In this document: piece after piece, positions 1-6,514 of the stretch | How the letters are laid out: the number at the start of each line of letters is the position of its first letter | Position numbering within the stretch: the stretch's first letter is position 1 | Source: DATHSN01 sp035464115 | GTDB lineage: Bacteria > Actinomycetota > Acidimicrobiia > Acidimicrobiales > SKKL01 | DNA length: 9,371 nucleotides | NCBI GenBank assembly: GCA_035464115.1 | Contig: DATHSN010000414.1 | Location: 1-9,371 of the forward strand | Direction: 5' to 3' | Notes under the pieces: generated by a model | Told to the model about the DNA's origin: nothing | The model's input: only the letters and a program-made list of their open reading frames with translations | Database searches by the model: none | Made by a program: the position numbers and the translations under genes

Positions 1-32
1 GTCGCCAGGCCTCCACGAGCGACTCGACGCAT
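1..32 (-). CDS. Start of an unidentified minus-strand gene (5' partial)
   Basis: Only the first ten codons are inside the window. The ATG is the reverse complement of 30-32 and gives MRRVARGGLA before the left edge. It is preceded, with a 6-nt spacer, by a perfect GGAGGT Shine-Dalgarno (reverse complement of 39-44), the main reason for calling a gene here. The two arginines followed by small and hydrophobic residues would suit the start of a signal peptide or membrane anchor, but ten residues are too few to assign a family. It lies downstream of, and in the same direction as, the lipoprotein gene at 282-854, separated from it by a strong hairpin, so it probably has its own promoter in 45-170. 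It could still be a chance SD+ATG. Confidence 0.4.
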   Translation of the reverse strand, partial: MRRVARGGLA

Positions 33-171
33 GTGCACACCTCCGGCTGCGCCCTCGGACCGCGGGCGGTTCGTGACGACATCGGCACGCTCGACCGTCC
101 GATGAGGAACCGGGGCCGGTCACGCGGAGGCGGTGGACGACACACCCGACGCCTCGCGGCGACGGGCGCGA

Positions 172-206
172 GAGCGCCCCCGGCGGCGGTGCCGTCGGGG
201 GCGCTC
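172..206 (-). terminator. Strong GC hairpin, likely terminator of the lipoprotein gene
   Basis: An 11-bp perfect inverted repeat (172-182 pairs with 196-206, arm GAGCGCCCCCG) can extend inward by about four more pairs (one G-U) to leave a 5-nt loop around 187-191. It lies 76 nt past the lipoprotein stop, before the next minus-strand start at 32. Neither side has a T-run, so if it is a terminator it is of the U-less type often seen in high-GC actinobacteria. The rest of 33-281 shows no coding region I can support; the open frames there are antisense or GC artefacts. Confidence 0.55.
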
Positions 207-281
207 CCTCGGTGTGTCACGTCTCGGTGCGCTCCGGTCGTGGGGCGCACCCCGTCGAGCCGAACCGGACGCGATCGTGCC

Positions 282-854
282 CTACAGCTCCTGGGCGCAG
301 AACACCTCGCCGGCCTCGAAGCGGCCGCCGCAGGTGTCGCCGAACTCCTCGTACTCGGACCCGATCGGCGACTGGAAGAACAGGTCGTCGCACGCCTGGC
401 CGTCGCCGCCCTCGCAGGCGTCCCACAGGGCGTCGAGCTCGGGGTCGTCGCCGTAGCTCTGGGCGTCGCTGTCGATGCCGCCGCCCTCGCCCTCGCCGAG
501 GTCGCCGAAGATGTCGACGTCGCACTCCTCGAACGCGGCGAACACGGCCACGCCCTGCTCGTCGGTGAACTCGGCGCCCTCGTCGTCCGTGGCGATCGCC
601 CGCAGCCCGTCGAGGCCCAGCTCGTCGAGCAGGCTGTCGAGCACACAGCCGGCCTGGTCCTCGCTGAGGCCGCTGTCGGCGGTGAGCTCGGCGATCAGCT
701 CGCCGCGCTCGGAGGACGAGAGGCCACCGTCGTCGTCGTCGCCGCACGCGGCGAGCACCAGCGCCATCACGGCGAGGCCGGCCATCAGGGTTCGGCGGGC
801 GCTCCGACGGCGAGGCGCGGGGTGGACGGTGCTCGGGTCGGCGGGATCGATCAT
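282..854 (-). CDS. Cys-rich acidic lipoprotein of unknown function
   Basis: A 190-residue exported lipoprotein. Residues 1-21 are basic and disordered with two arginine pairs, 22-36 form a short hydrophobic segment, and LVLAAC gives a lipobox with the lipidated cysteine at 37, followed by an acidic GDDDDGG linker. Two small domains follow: a helical one (about 48-116, Cys70 and Cys111) and a C-terminal one (about 138-190, Cys147, 155, 175, 186) with the pattern C-x7-C-DDL-x12-EEFGDTCGGR. Six cysteines after the lipid cysteine suggest disulfides outside the cytoplasm. I recall similar GSxYExFGxTCGGR endings in many actinobacterial secreted or membrane proteins, with no function known to me. 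The start at 854 is chosen over the longer frame from 956 because GGAGGA (reverse complement of 863-868) lies 8 nt upstream. It is divergent from the methyltransferase. Confidence 0.85.
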   Translation of the reverse strand: MIDPADPSTVHPAPRRRSARRTLMAGLAVMALVLAACGDDDDGGLSSSERGELIAELTADSGLSEDQAGCVLDSLLDELGLDGLRAIATDDEGAEFTDEQGVAVFAAFEECDVDIFGDLGEGEGGGIDSDAQSYGDDPELDALWDACEGGDGQACDDLFFQSPIGSEYEEFGDTCGGRFEAGEVFCAQEL

Positions 855-992
855 CGGGGGTGTCCTCCGGTTGGTTCGAGAGATCTCATTCTGGTCGGCC
901 ACACGGGGTGCCACGTGAACCCGAGGGCGCGGGCGTCCAGGGGGACCACCGTCCATGACGTCGCCGAACGGCGAGGGTTACGGTTCGCGACG
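855..992. other. Divergent intergenic region between lipoprotein and methyltransferase genes
   Basis: This 138-nt gap should hold promoters for both flanking genes. On the plus strand a good -10 lies just before the methyltransferase start (annotated separately). On the minus strand the lipoprotein SD is clear (863-868), but the best -10 I can offer is a weak CAGAAT (reverse complement of 888-893) without a convincing -35. An 8-bp palindrome GAGATCTC sits at 880-887. I see no RNA gene or riboswitch. Confidence 0.5.
955..984 (+). promoter_or_regulatory. Putative leaderless promoter of the methyltransferase gene
   Basis: A TACGGT -10 box (979-984) fits the actinobacterial TAnnnT consensus. Eighteen nt upstream is ATGACG (955-960), sharing the TGAC core of TTGACA. 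The -10 ends 8 nt before the ATG at 993, so transcription would begin at or within a base or two of the start codon, which fits the lack of a Shine-Dalgarno at usable spacing. The same box at the same distance precedes three other genes in this window. Confidence 0.5.
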
Positions 993-1736
993 ATGAGCGC
1001 CGACCCCGCCGATCGCTTCTACGGCGAGCTCGCGGCGTGGTGGCCGCTGATCTCGCCGCTCGACGACTACGTCGAGGAGGCCGCCTACGTCGAGCGGCTG
1101 CTCCTCGCCCACCCGCGACCGGTGCGCCAGATGCTCGAGCTGGGCAGCGGCGGCGGCCACATGGCCCACCACCTGCGCCGGTTCGACCTCACGCTCAGCG
1201 ACCTGTCGGCGCAGATGGTGGCGGTGTCGCAGGCCCTGAACCCCGGGTGCGAGCACGTGGTGGCCGACATGCGGACGATGCGGCTCGGTCGTCGCTTCGA
1301 CGCCGTGCTCGTCCACGACGCCATCGAGTACATGACCACCGAGGCGGACCTGCTCGCCGCGCTGACGACCGCGTTCGAGCACCTCCACCCCGGTGGGCTC
1401 GCGGTGGTGATGCCCGACGCCACCGCCGAGATCTTCGAGCCGTCCGACGACGTCGGCGGATCCGATGGGCCCGACCGGGGGGTGCGGCTCCTCGAGTGGA
1501 CCCGCGCCCCCGACGCCGCCGACGGCGCGGTCCGCACCGACTACGTGTTCGTGCTGCGGCGCGGCGACGACGTCGAGGTGGTCCACGAGACCCACCGCAC
1601 CGGCGTGTTCTCCCGCGCCACGTGGTCGCGGCTGCTCGCCGAGGCCGGGTTCGACGCCCGGCGCGTGGTGGAGGAGACCACCGAGGCCCGCACGCCCCGC
1701 GACGTGTTCCTCGCCGTCCGCCCGCCGGGGCCCTGA
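993..1736 (+). CDS. Class I SAM-dependent methyltransferase
   Basis: A 247-residue soluble Rossmann-fold methyltransferase. Motif I is MLELGSGGG at 47-55 (SAM binding), the acidic end of strand 2 is D70 in TLSDLS, the adenine-contact motif is around D92 (VVADMR), and the post-motif strand is FDAVLVHDAIEYM at 102-114, followed by HPGGLAVVMPD. The first 45 residues (FYGELAAWWPLISPLDDYVEEAAY) resemble the N-terminal cap of small-molecule methyltransferases. Nothing identifies the substrate, and the neighbours do not help. The start at 993 is where domain similarity begins and follows a leaderless-type promoter; the frame is open far upstream, but that part is antisense to the lipoprotein and is not coding. 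Its TGA is immediately followed by the TAG of the convergent ThDP enzyme. Confidence 0.85.
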   Translation: MSADPADRFYGELAAWWPLISPLDDYVEEAAYVERLLLAHPRPVRQMLELGSGGGHMAHHLRRFDLTLSDLSAQMVAVSQALNPGCEHVVADMRTMRLGRRFDAVLVHDAIEYMTTEADLLAALTTAFEHLHPGGLAVVMPDATAEIFEPSDDVGGSDGPDRGVRLLEWTRAPDAADGAVRTDYVFVLRRGDDVEVVHETHRTGVFSRATWSRLLAEAGFDARRVVEETTEARTPRDVFLAVRPPGP

Positions 1737-4052
1737 CTACCCGAGGGCGACCAGTGCGGCGGCGGCGATCTGGTCGGGGAGCAGGCCGAAGATCTCGTAG
1801 AGCTCCTCGACCGAGCCCGACTGGCCGAACTCGTCGACGCCGACGGTGACCACCCGCTGTCCGAACACCGACCCGAGCCACGCCATGGCGTGGGTGGTGG
1901 CGTCGTGGACGGTGACGATCGGTGCCTCGCGCTGCGCCGGGCCCATGAGCTCCGCGAGGTGGAACCCGTCGGCGGCTGCCCGAGCCGTGCGGGTGGCGGA
2001 CCGCTGGGCGTCGCGCCAGCCGCGGTAGAGCCGGTCGAGGCTGGTGACGTCGACGACCCGGGCCGCCACGCCCTCGTCGGCGAGCCGGTCGGCGGCGGTC
2101 AGCACCTCGGGCAGCACCGGTCCGCTGGCCGCGAGGTGCACCAGCGGCCGGGTGAGGTCGCGCTCGGCCTCGCGCAGCACGTAACCGCCGGCGAGGACCT
2201 GCCGGCGCAGCTCGTCGTCGCCGAGGCGGGCCGCGGCGGCCGCGAACGGCCCCTGGTCGAGCGGGCGGGTCGACAGCCGCAGGTACAGCGACGAGCCGTC
2301 GGGCCGGGCGAGACCGGCCAGCCCGTCGCACAGCAGCCAGTCGACCGCCTGGGCGTAGGCCGGCTCGCAGTAGGTGAGCCCGGGCAGGCCGAGGCCGATC
2401 GACGGGGTGATCGTGCTCTGGTGGGCCCCGCCCTCGGGGGCCAGGGTGATCCCGGCCGGGGTGCCGACCACCACGAACCGGGCGTCGTTGTAGAGGGCGT
2501 AGATGAGCGCGTCGAGGCCCCGGCACACGAACGGGTCGTAGACGGTGCCGACGGGGAGCAGCTGCTCGCCGTGGTGGTGGTGGGCGAGGCCCAGCGCGCC
2601 GAGCAGGAGGAACAGGTTCATCTCGGAGATGCCGAGCTCGAGGTGGCGACCCGACGGCCCCTGCTGCCAGCGCAGCAGCCGGCCCTCGCCCAACAGGTCG
2701 GGCTGCTCCTCGGCGGCGAACACGCCGACCTTGTTGATCCAGCCGCCGAGGTTGGTCGAGATCGACACGTCGGGCGACGTGGTGACGATGCGGTGCCCGT
2801 CGGGCGCGTCGGCCAGGGCGGTGAGCACCCGCCCGAGGGTCTCCTGGCTCGACACCGCCCGCGCCGTCGACGGTCGGGTCTCGATGGGCAGGTCGACCGG
2901 GGGGCGCGGGACCGGCGGCGGGTTGTTGAGCTCGCCACCCACCTCGGCGCAGCGGCGACCCTCGGGGGAGTCGGGGTCGAAGCGGTCCCACTCGGTGTCG
3001 GGCGTGAGGCCCACCGCGGCGCGCAGCTCGTCGATCTGGGTGGGGGTGAGCAGCGCGGCGTGGTTCAGCGGGTCGCCGGCGATGGGCAGGCCCCAGCCCT
3101 TGACCGTGTAGGCGAAGACGATGCTCGGCCGGTCGGTGACGGCGTCGCACTCGCGGTACGACTCGACGAGCAGCCGCAGGTCGTGGCCGCCCAGGTTGGT
3201 GACCAGCTCGCGCAGCTCGTCGTCGGACAGCGGGTCGCACAGCGCCACCAGCTCGTCGGGGGCACCGTCGAGGAACCGGGCGCGCAGGTCGGCGCCGCGC
3301 AGGCCGAACAGGCTCTGGTAGCGCTCGTTGGGCATGTCGTCGATGTGGCGGCGCAGCGCCTCGCCGCCGGGGCGGGCGAAGGCGTCCTGGAGGCGGTGGC
3401 CGTACTTGGCCTCGACCACGTGCCACCCGGCGCTGGCGAACTGCTCCATCAGGGCCCGGATCTTCATGCCCGGCACGACCCGGTCGAGGCTCTGGCGGTT
3501 CACGTCGACGACGATCATCACGTCGCCGAGGCCGGCGAGGGCCGGGTCGGCGATGGCCTCCCAGATGTTGCCCTCGTCGAGCTCGGCGTCGCCGACCAGG
3601 GCGACGAAGCGGGGGCGCTCGCCGGGGCGGTCGCCGTAGTGGGCGTCGACGTAGCGACGCGCCGCCGAGGCGAACACCGGCGCCACCGCGCCGAGGCCGA
3701 CCGAGCCGGTGGAGAAGTCCGACACGTCGGGATCCTTGGTGCGCGACGGGTAGGCCTGCAGCCCGTCCCGCTGGCGGAGCGTGGTGAGGTACGACCGGTC
3801 GAGCTCCCCGGTCAGGTACTTGATGGCGTGGTAGACGGGCGACGCGTGGGGCTTGACCGCCACCTTGTCGGCGCCGCTCAGGTGGTCGAACCACAACGCG
3901 GTCATGATCGAGACGATGGACGCCGAGCTGGCCTGGTGCCCGCCGACCTTCACCCCACTCGGGTTGGGCCGGTCGTGGTTGGCGGTGTCGACGATGCGCG
4001 CCGCCAGCCACAGCACCCGCGCCTGGATCCGCTCGAGCACGTCGGTGTCCAT
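1737..4052 (-). CDS. AceE/transketolase-like thiamine-diphosphate enzyme
   Basis: A 771-residue ThDP-dependent enzyme of the single-chain (homodimeric) pyruvate dehydrogenase E1 type, often named transketolase in databases. In order: GGH at 37-39 and HASP at 69-72, counterparts of AceE GGHMAS and HISP; the ThDP/Mg2+ motif GDAELDEG from 154 with N185 at the end of the GD-x~28-N pattern, followed by RQSLDRVV as in AceE NLQRLDGPV; the pyrimidine domain with the catalytic glutamate E477 in GISEMN; and a C-terminal transketolase-like domain from about 615. E. coli AceE has 887 residues; here the N-terminal segment that docks on E2 appears missing, so it may act without an E2 partner, and no E2 or E3 gene is in the window. 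The substrate is uncertain: pyruvate, another 2-oxoacid, or a transketolase donor. There is no SD; the start fits a leaderless promoter. It lies 50 nt after the Coq4-like gene. Confidence 0.85.
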   Translation of the reverse strand: MDTDVLERIQARVLWLAARIVDTANHDRPNPSGVKVGGHQASSASIVSIMTALWFDHLSGADKVAVKPHASPVYHAIKYLTGELDRSYLTTLRQRDGLQAYPSRTKDPDVSDFSTGSVGLGAVAPVFASAARRYVDAHYGDRPGERPRFVALVGDAELDEGNIWEAIADPALAGLGDVMIVVDVNRQSLDRVVPGMKIRALMEQFASAGWHVVEAKYGHRLQDAFARPGGEALRRHIDDMPNERYQSLFGLRGADLRARFLDGAPDELVALCDPLSDDELRELVTNLGGHDLRLLVESYRECDAVTDRPSIVFAYTVKGWGLPIAGDPLNHAALLTPTQIDELRAAVGLTPDTEWDRFDPDSPEGRRCAEVGGELNNPPPVPRPPVDLPIETRPSTARAVSSQETLGRVLTALADAPDGHRIVTTSPDVSISTNLGGWINKVGVFAAEEQPDLLGEGRLLRWQQGPSGRHLELGISEMNLFLLLGALGLAHHHHGEQLLPVGTVYDPFVCRGLDALIYALYNDARFVVVGTPAGITLAPEGGAHQSTITPSIGLGLPGLTYCEPAYAQAVDWLLCDGLAGLARPDGSSLYLRLSTRPLDQGPFAAAAARLGDDELRRQVLAGGYVLREAERDLTRPLVHLAASGPVLPEVLTAADRLADEGVAARVVDVTSLDRLYRGWRDAQRSATRTARAAADGFHLAELMGPAQREAPIVTVHDATTHAMAWLGSVFGQRVVTVGVDEFGQSGSVEELYEIFGLLPDQIAAAALVALG

Positions 4053-4059
4053 GACGGCG

Positions 4060-4091
4060 AGCGTAGGTCGCGTGTCGCCGACGGTCGTCGG
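4060..4091 (-). promoter_or_regulatory. Putative leaderless promoter with overlapping inverted repeat before the ThDP enzyme
   Basis: Read on the minus strand, TACGCT (reverse complement of 4060-4065) ends 7 nt before the ATG at 4052, with ACGACC (4083-4088) 17 nt further upstream as a weak -35. An inverted repeat CCGACG-GT-CGTCGG (4078-4091) overlaps that -35 and could be an operator, or a small hairpin ending the upstream Coq4-like transcript (stop at 4103). If the promoter is real, the ThDP gene can be expressed independently of the operon upstream. Confidence 0.42.
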
Positions 4092-4102
4092 ACCGTGCCC
4101 GC

Positions 4103-5248
4103 TCAGGGGCGGGCGCCGAAGGATTCGTAGGGGACGCCGCGGGCCTCGGCGGCGGCCCGGCCCTGGCGGTACTGGAAGTCGCTGATGCCGCCGGGCTCCC
4201 ACGGTCCGACCGATCCAGCGGCGGCGGCCGCCGCGGACGTCGGGGGCAGGCCGAAGCGCTCGCGGAGCTCGTCGACGGGGACGTCGGCGAGGGCGAACCA
4301 GTCGAGGGCGAGGAAGTCGACGTCGGGTCCGCCGTCGAGGCCGTGGAGCAGGGCGCCGCGCCGCAGGGCGTCGGCGACCCGCACGGCCATGCCGTCGCGC
4401 GACAGCTGGCCCGGCGCCGACTCGAACAGTCCGGCGCCGGTGGCGAGGTAGCCGGTCTCGAACAGGCTCACCACCATGGCGAGCAGCGAGAAGCCGCGGG
4501 GGTCGTCGTTGGCGCGGGCGATGAGGGCGAAGACCTCGAGCTCGGACTCGACCTTGGTGCCGTAGTCGGCGAGGACGTGGACCCAGTCGTGCTGGGCGAG
4601 CAGCGGCGGCGCCGAGCCCGGCTGGCCGGGGAAGGCGAAGCCCCGGGCCCGGTAGAACTCCCACATGCGTCGGCCGATGGTGCCGGCGGGCAGGTGCTCG
4701 AGCGCCGCCCACCGGGCGGCCAGCTCGGGGTCGGCGACCGACTGCTGCCACGCCACGGCCAGGCCGCCCGCGGTGTGCAGCGCTCGGGCGCGCTCGGCGC
4801 TCCAGTCGGCGGTGTAGCCGTTGCGGTCGAAGTCGACGGCGGCGAGCCCGAGCTGCCCGGCGGCGAAGCGGCGGGCCACCGCGAGCATGCCGTCGTCGAC
4901 GCTGAGGGCGCGGGCGTAGGCCTCGACCCGGTCGGCCACGTCGGCAGGGAGCGGGCGCAGGACGAGGGCGCCGAGGATCATCGTCTGCAGGATGCGGGTG
5001 CGGAACGCCTCGTTGCGATCGGCGAGGCCGGCGGCGAAGCCCTCGGGATCGATGGTGGGGCGGTCCTCGGTGGCGACGGCGTGGCCGGTCATGGCCTCGA
5101 ACGCGGCACCGATGAGGAGGCGCTGGAACTCGGTGGCGCCGCCCACCGGCGCGATCGCGGTGAGCACGCCGTCGGTGAGGTGGCGCACCTCGTCGGCGTC
5201 GGGCGGGCCCAGCCGGGTGGCCTCCGGGGACGGGAGCGGCGTGGTCAT
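4103..5248 (-). CDS. Coq4-like metalloprotein with N-terminal helical extension
   Basis: A 381-residue cytoplasmic protein with no signal peptide or clear membrane helix. The C-terminal half carries the Coq4 signature: HDWVH at 220-224, then exactly eleven residues to E236 (HDxxH-x11-E, the metal site of ubiquinone-biosynthesis Coq4), preceded by PAGTIGRRMWEFYRARGF and followed by a Coq4-like ending, LDWFALADVPVDELRERFGL (about 325-345). The first ~150 residues are an all-helical region loosely like a TerB fold (weak). Coq4 acts on the ring of ubiquinone precursors, whereas actinobacteria normally use menaquinone, so the substrate here is unknown. The ATG overlaps the stop of the upstream reductase as ATGA, implying translational coupling and a shared role. 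An alanine run (A7) sits near the C-terminus. The family call rests on motif spacing and order, not on a search. Confidence 0.7.
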   Translation of the reverse strand: MTTPLPSPEATRLGPPDADEVRHLTDGVLTAIAPVGGATEFQRLLIGAAFEAMTGHAVATEDRPTIDPEGFAAGLADRNEAFRTRILQTMILGALVLRPLPADVADRVEAYARALSVDDGMLAVARRFAAGQLGLAAVDFDRNGYTADWSAERARALHTAGGLAVAWQQSVADPELAARWAALEHLPAGTIGRRMWEFYRARGFAFPGQPGSAPPLLAQHDWVHVLADYGTKVESELEVFALIARANDDPRGFSLLAMVVSLFETGYLATGAGLFESAPGQLSRDGMAVRVADALRRGALLHGLDGGPDVDFLALDWFALADVPVDELRERFGLPPTSAAAAAAGSVGPWEPGGISDFQYRQGRAAAEARGVPYESFGARP

Positions 5249-5856
5249 CGCACCGCCACGAAGCCGAGCCCGCGGCCCCACCCGCGGCGTAGGGCCAGGT
5301 GGATCCACAGGCGGGCGTGGTCCTCGACCATGGCGACGGACTCGGGCCCGCCGAGGTCGGCCACGTCGAAGCCGAGCGCGGTGGCCAGCTCGCTGACGAC
5401 GGGCCGTCCCGCCTCGTCGCCGGCGATGGGGAGGAAGGCGGCGGCATCGCCCAGGCGCCCGTCGCCCAGGTGCTCGGCGCCGATGGTGTTGAACGCCTTG
5501 ACCACCGCCACCCCGGCCGGCGCGAGCGACGCGGTGAAGGCGCCGACGGTGTCGAACCCCGCCGGCACCGGTGAGCGCACCGCGTTGGTGGCGTCGACCA
5601 GCACCTGGCCGGGGGCCAGGCCGAGGGCGGGAACGGCGTCGGCCAGCCCGTCGACGGGGACGGCGAGCACGACCACGCTCGCCAGGCGGGCGGCGACGTG
5701 GGGGTGGCGAAGGGTCAGCGTCGGGCGCAGGTGGTCGTGCTTGGGATCGCCGGGCTCCCGTACGCCGACGACGACGTCGCGTCCGAGCCGGGCGATGCCA
5801 GTGGCCAGGGCGGTGCCGACCGACCCGGCGCCGATGATCGCGATGGTGGATGTCAC
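5245..5856 (-). CDS. NADPH-dependent F420 reductase-like dinucleotide-binding protein (COG2085)
   Basis: A 203-residue single-Rossmann-domain protein. IAIIGAGSVGTALA (5-18) is the GxGxxG nucleotide loop (G9, G11, G14), and R33 in VVVGVR suits binding of the NADP 2'-phosphate. Later motifs typical of the COG2085/F420-reductase family are VDATN (87-91), VKAFNTIG (119-126), PIAGD (143-147) and ALGFDVADLGG (160-170), ending in a helix with LWIHLA (183-188). Known members transfer hydride between NADP(H) and coenzyme F420, but many relatives act on other substrates, so F420 use is inferred. The start codon is GTG at 5856, with GAGGAG (5863-5868) 6 nt upstream. It is first in the leftward operon, divergent from the TetR gene and probably repressed by it through the palindrome at 5869-5890. 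Confidence 0.8.
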   Translation of the reverse strand: MTSTIAIIGAGSVGTALATGIARLGRDVVVGVREPGDPKHDHLRPTLTLRHPHVAARLASVVVLAVPVDGLADAVPALGLAPGQVLVDATNAVRSPVPAGFDTVGAFTASLAPAGVAVVKAFNTIGAEHLGDGRLGDAAAFLPIAGDEAGRPVVSELATALGFDVADLGGPESVAMVEDHARLWIHLALRRGWGRGLGFVAVR

Positions 5857-5868
5857 GGGTCACTCCTC

Positions 5869-5890
5869 TACGAAACAGTGCTGTGACGTA
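5869..5890. promoter_or_regulatory. 22-bp palindrome, candidate TetR operator
   Basis: The dyad reads TACG-N2-ACAG-N2-CTGT-N2-CGTA, centred between 5879 and 5880, with 16 of 22 positions symmetric. It lies in the 57-nt gap between divergent starts at 5856 and 5914, the usual place for a TetR-family operator. A minus-strand -10 candidate TACATT (reverse complement of 5890-5895) adjoins it, so the dyad would cover the transcription start of the reductase gene; it also covers the -35 zone of the TetR gene. Bound repressor could therefore shut both. Confidence 0.65.
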
Positions 5891-5900
5891 ATGTATCGGG

Positions 5901-5906
5901 TACGGT
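5901..5906 (+). promoter_or_regulatory. -10 box of the TetR gene (leaderless type)
   Basis: TACGGT lies 7 nt before the GTG at 5914, matching the box and spacing at the methyltransferase and RHH genes. No good -35 hexamer is seen at 17-18 nt; that zone lies inside the 22-bp palindrome. The box decides the start: an alternative in-frame GTG at 5905 lies inside the -10 itself and would be upstream of the predicted transcript. Confidence 0.45.
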
Positions 5907-5913
5907 GCCGAAC

Positions 5914-6507
5914 GTGGACCATCCACCGCGACCGGGCCCGGGGCGGCCGCGGGACCCCGACATCGACGTCGCCGTCCTCGACGCGGCGCGCCGGCACCTG
6001 GCCGCGCACGGCTACGAGGCCATGTCGCTCGTCGCCGTCGCCGAGGAGGCGGGCACCACCCGCCAGGCCCTCTACCGGCGTTGGCCCACCAAGGCCGACC
6101 TGGCCACCGCCGCCATCGCCAGCCTGTCGCGCGCCGACGACCGCCCCGACACCGACGACCCCTACGCCGACCTGGTGGCCGAGCTCACCGCCTTCCACCG
6201 CGGCGTCTCTCGCCCCAACGGCATCAGCATGGTGGGCTCGATGCTCCAGGACGCCATCGACCCCGAACTGCGGGATCTCTACCGCGAGCGCATCGTCACC
6301 CCCCGACGGGCCCGTCTCCGCCACATCCTGCGCCGAGCGGCTGACCTGGGCCACATCGATCCCGACGCCGACATCGACTACGCGGTGGCCGCCTGCACCG
6401 GCACCTTCTACGCGCTCCACCTGGCGGGCACGCGCATCGCGACCGCCTGGCCCACCCGCACCGCCGCGCTCGTGTGGCGCTCGGTCGGCGGCGCACCGCG
6501 GGGGTGA
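5914..6507 (+). CDS. TetR-family transcriptional repressor
   Basis: A 197-residue regulator. After a Pro/Arg-rich tail (PGPGRPRD) the DNA-binding domain runs from about 15 to 62: helix 1 AVLDAARRHLAAHGYEA, then the helix-turn-helix MSLVAVAEEAGTTRQALYRRWPTK (37-60), matching the TetR_N pattern. The C-terminal all-helical part (about 75-190) resembles the ligand-binding and dimerisation domains of TetR proteins with the GRPRD-type start; the ligand is not predictable. It is divergent from the reductase/Coq4-like operon with a 22-bp palindrome between them, so autoregulation and repression of that operon are the natural inference. The start is taken as GTG 5914 (leaderless); GTG 5905 would add three residues. 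Neither has an SD. Confidence 0.9.
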   Translation: MDHPPRPGPGRPRDPDIDVAVLDAARRHLAAHGYEAMSLVAVAEEAGTTRQALYRRWPTKADLATAAIASLSRADDRPDTDDPYADLVAELTAFHRGVSRPNGISMVGSMLQDAIDPELRDLYRERIVTPRRARLRHILRRAADLGHIDPDADIDYAVAACTGTFYALHLAGTRIATAWPTRTAALVWRSVGGAPRG

Positions 6508-6514
6508 GGGTGCC

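Noticed and set aside
491..494. Run of four histidines in the ThDP enzyme (residues 491-494) as a metal site or a tag
   Set aside because: Positions here are residue numbers. The run sits in a helix of the pyrimidine domain with no other metal-site pattern, and is probably chance in a GC-rich gene.
33..992. Open plus-strand frame continuing upstream of the methyltransferase, antisense to the lipoprotein gene
   Set aside because: It is the GC-rich antisense of a convincing lipoprotein gene. The translated part has no family features, and methyltransferase similarity begins only at the ATG at 993.
1890..4130. Long plus-strand open frame of about 746 codons opposite the ThDP enzyme
   Set aside because: The minus strand encodes a clearly recognisable ThDP enzyme over the same region. 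The plus-strand product is low-complexity Gly/Val/Gln-rich with no domain, as expected of antisense in high-GC DNA.
5905..5907. GTG at 5905 as the TetR start codon
   Set aside because: It lies inside the predicted -10 box and has no SD; the GTG at 5914 falls where a leaderless transcript would begin. The difference is only three residues.
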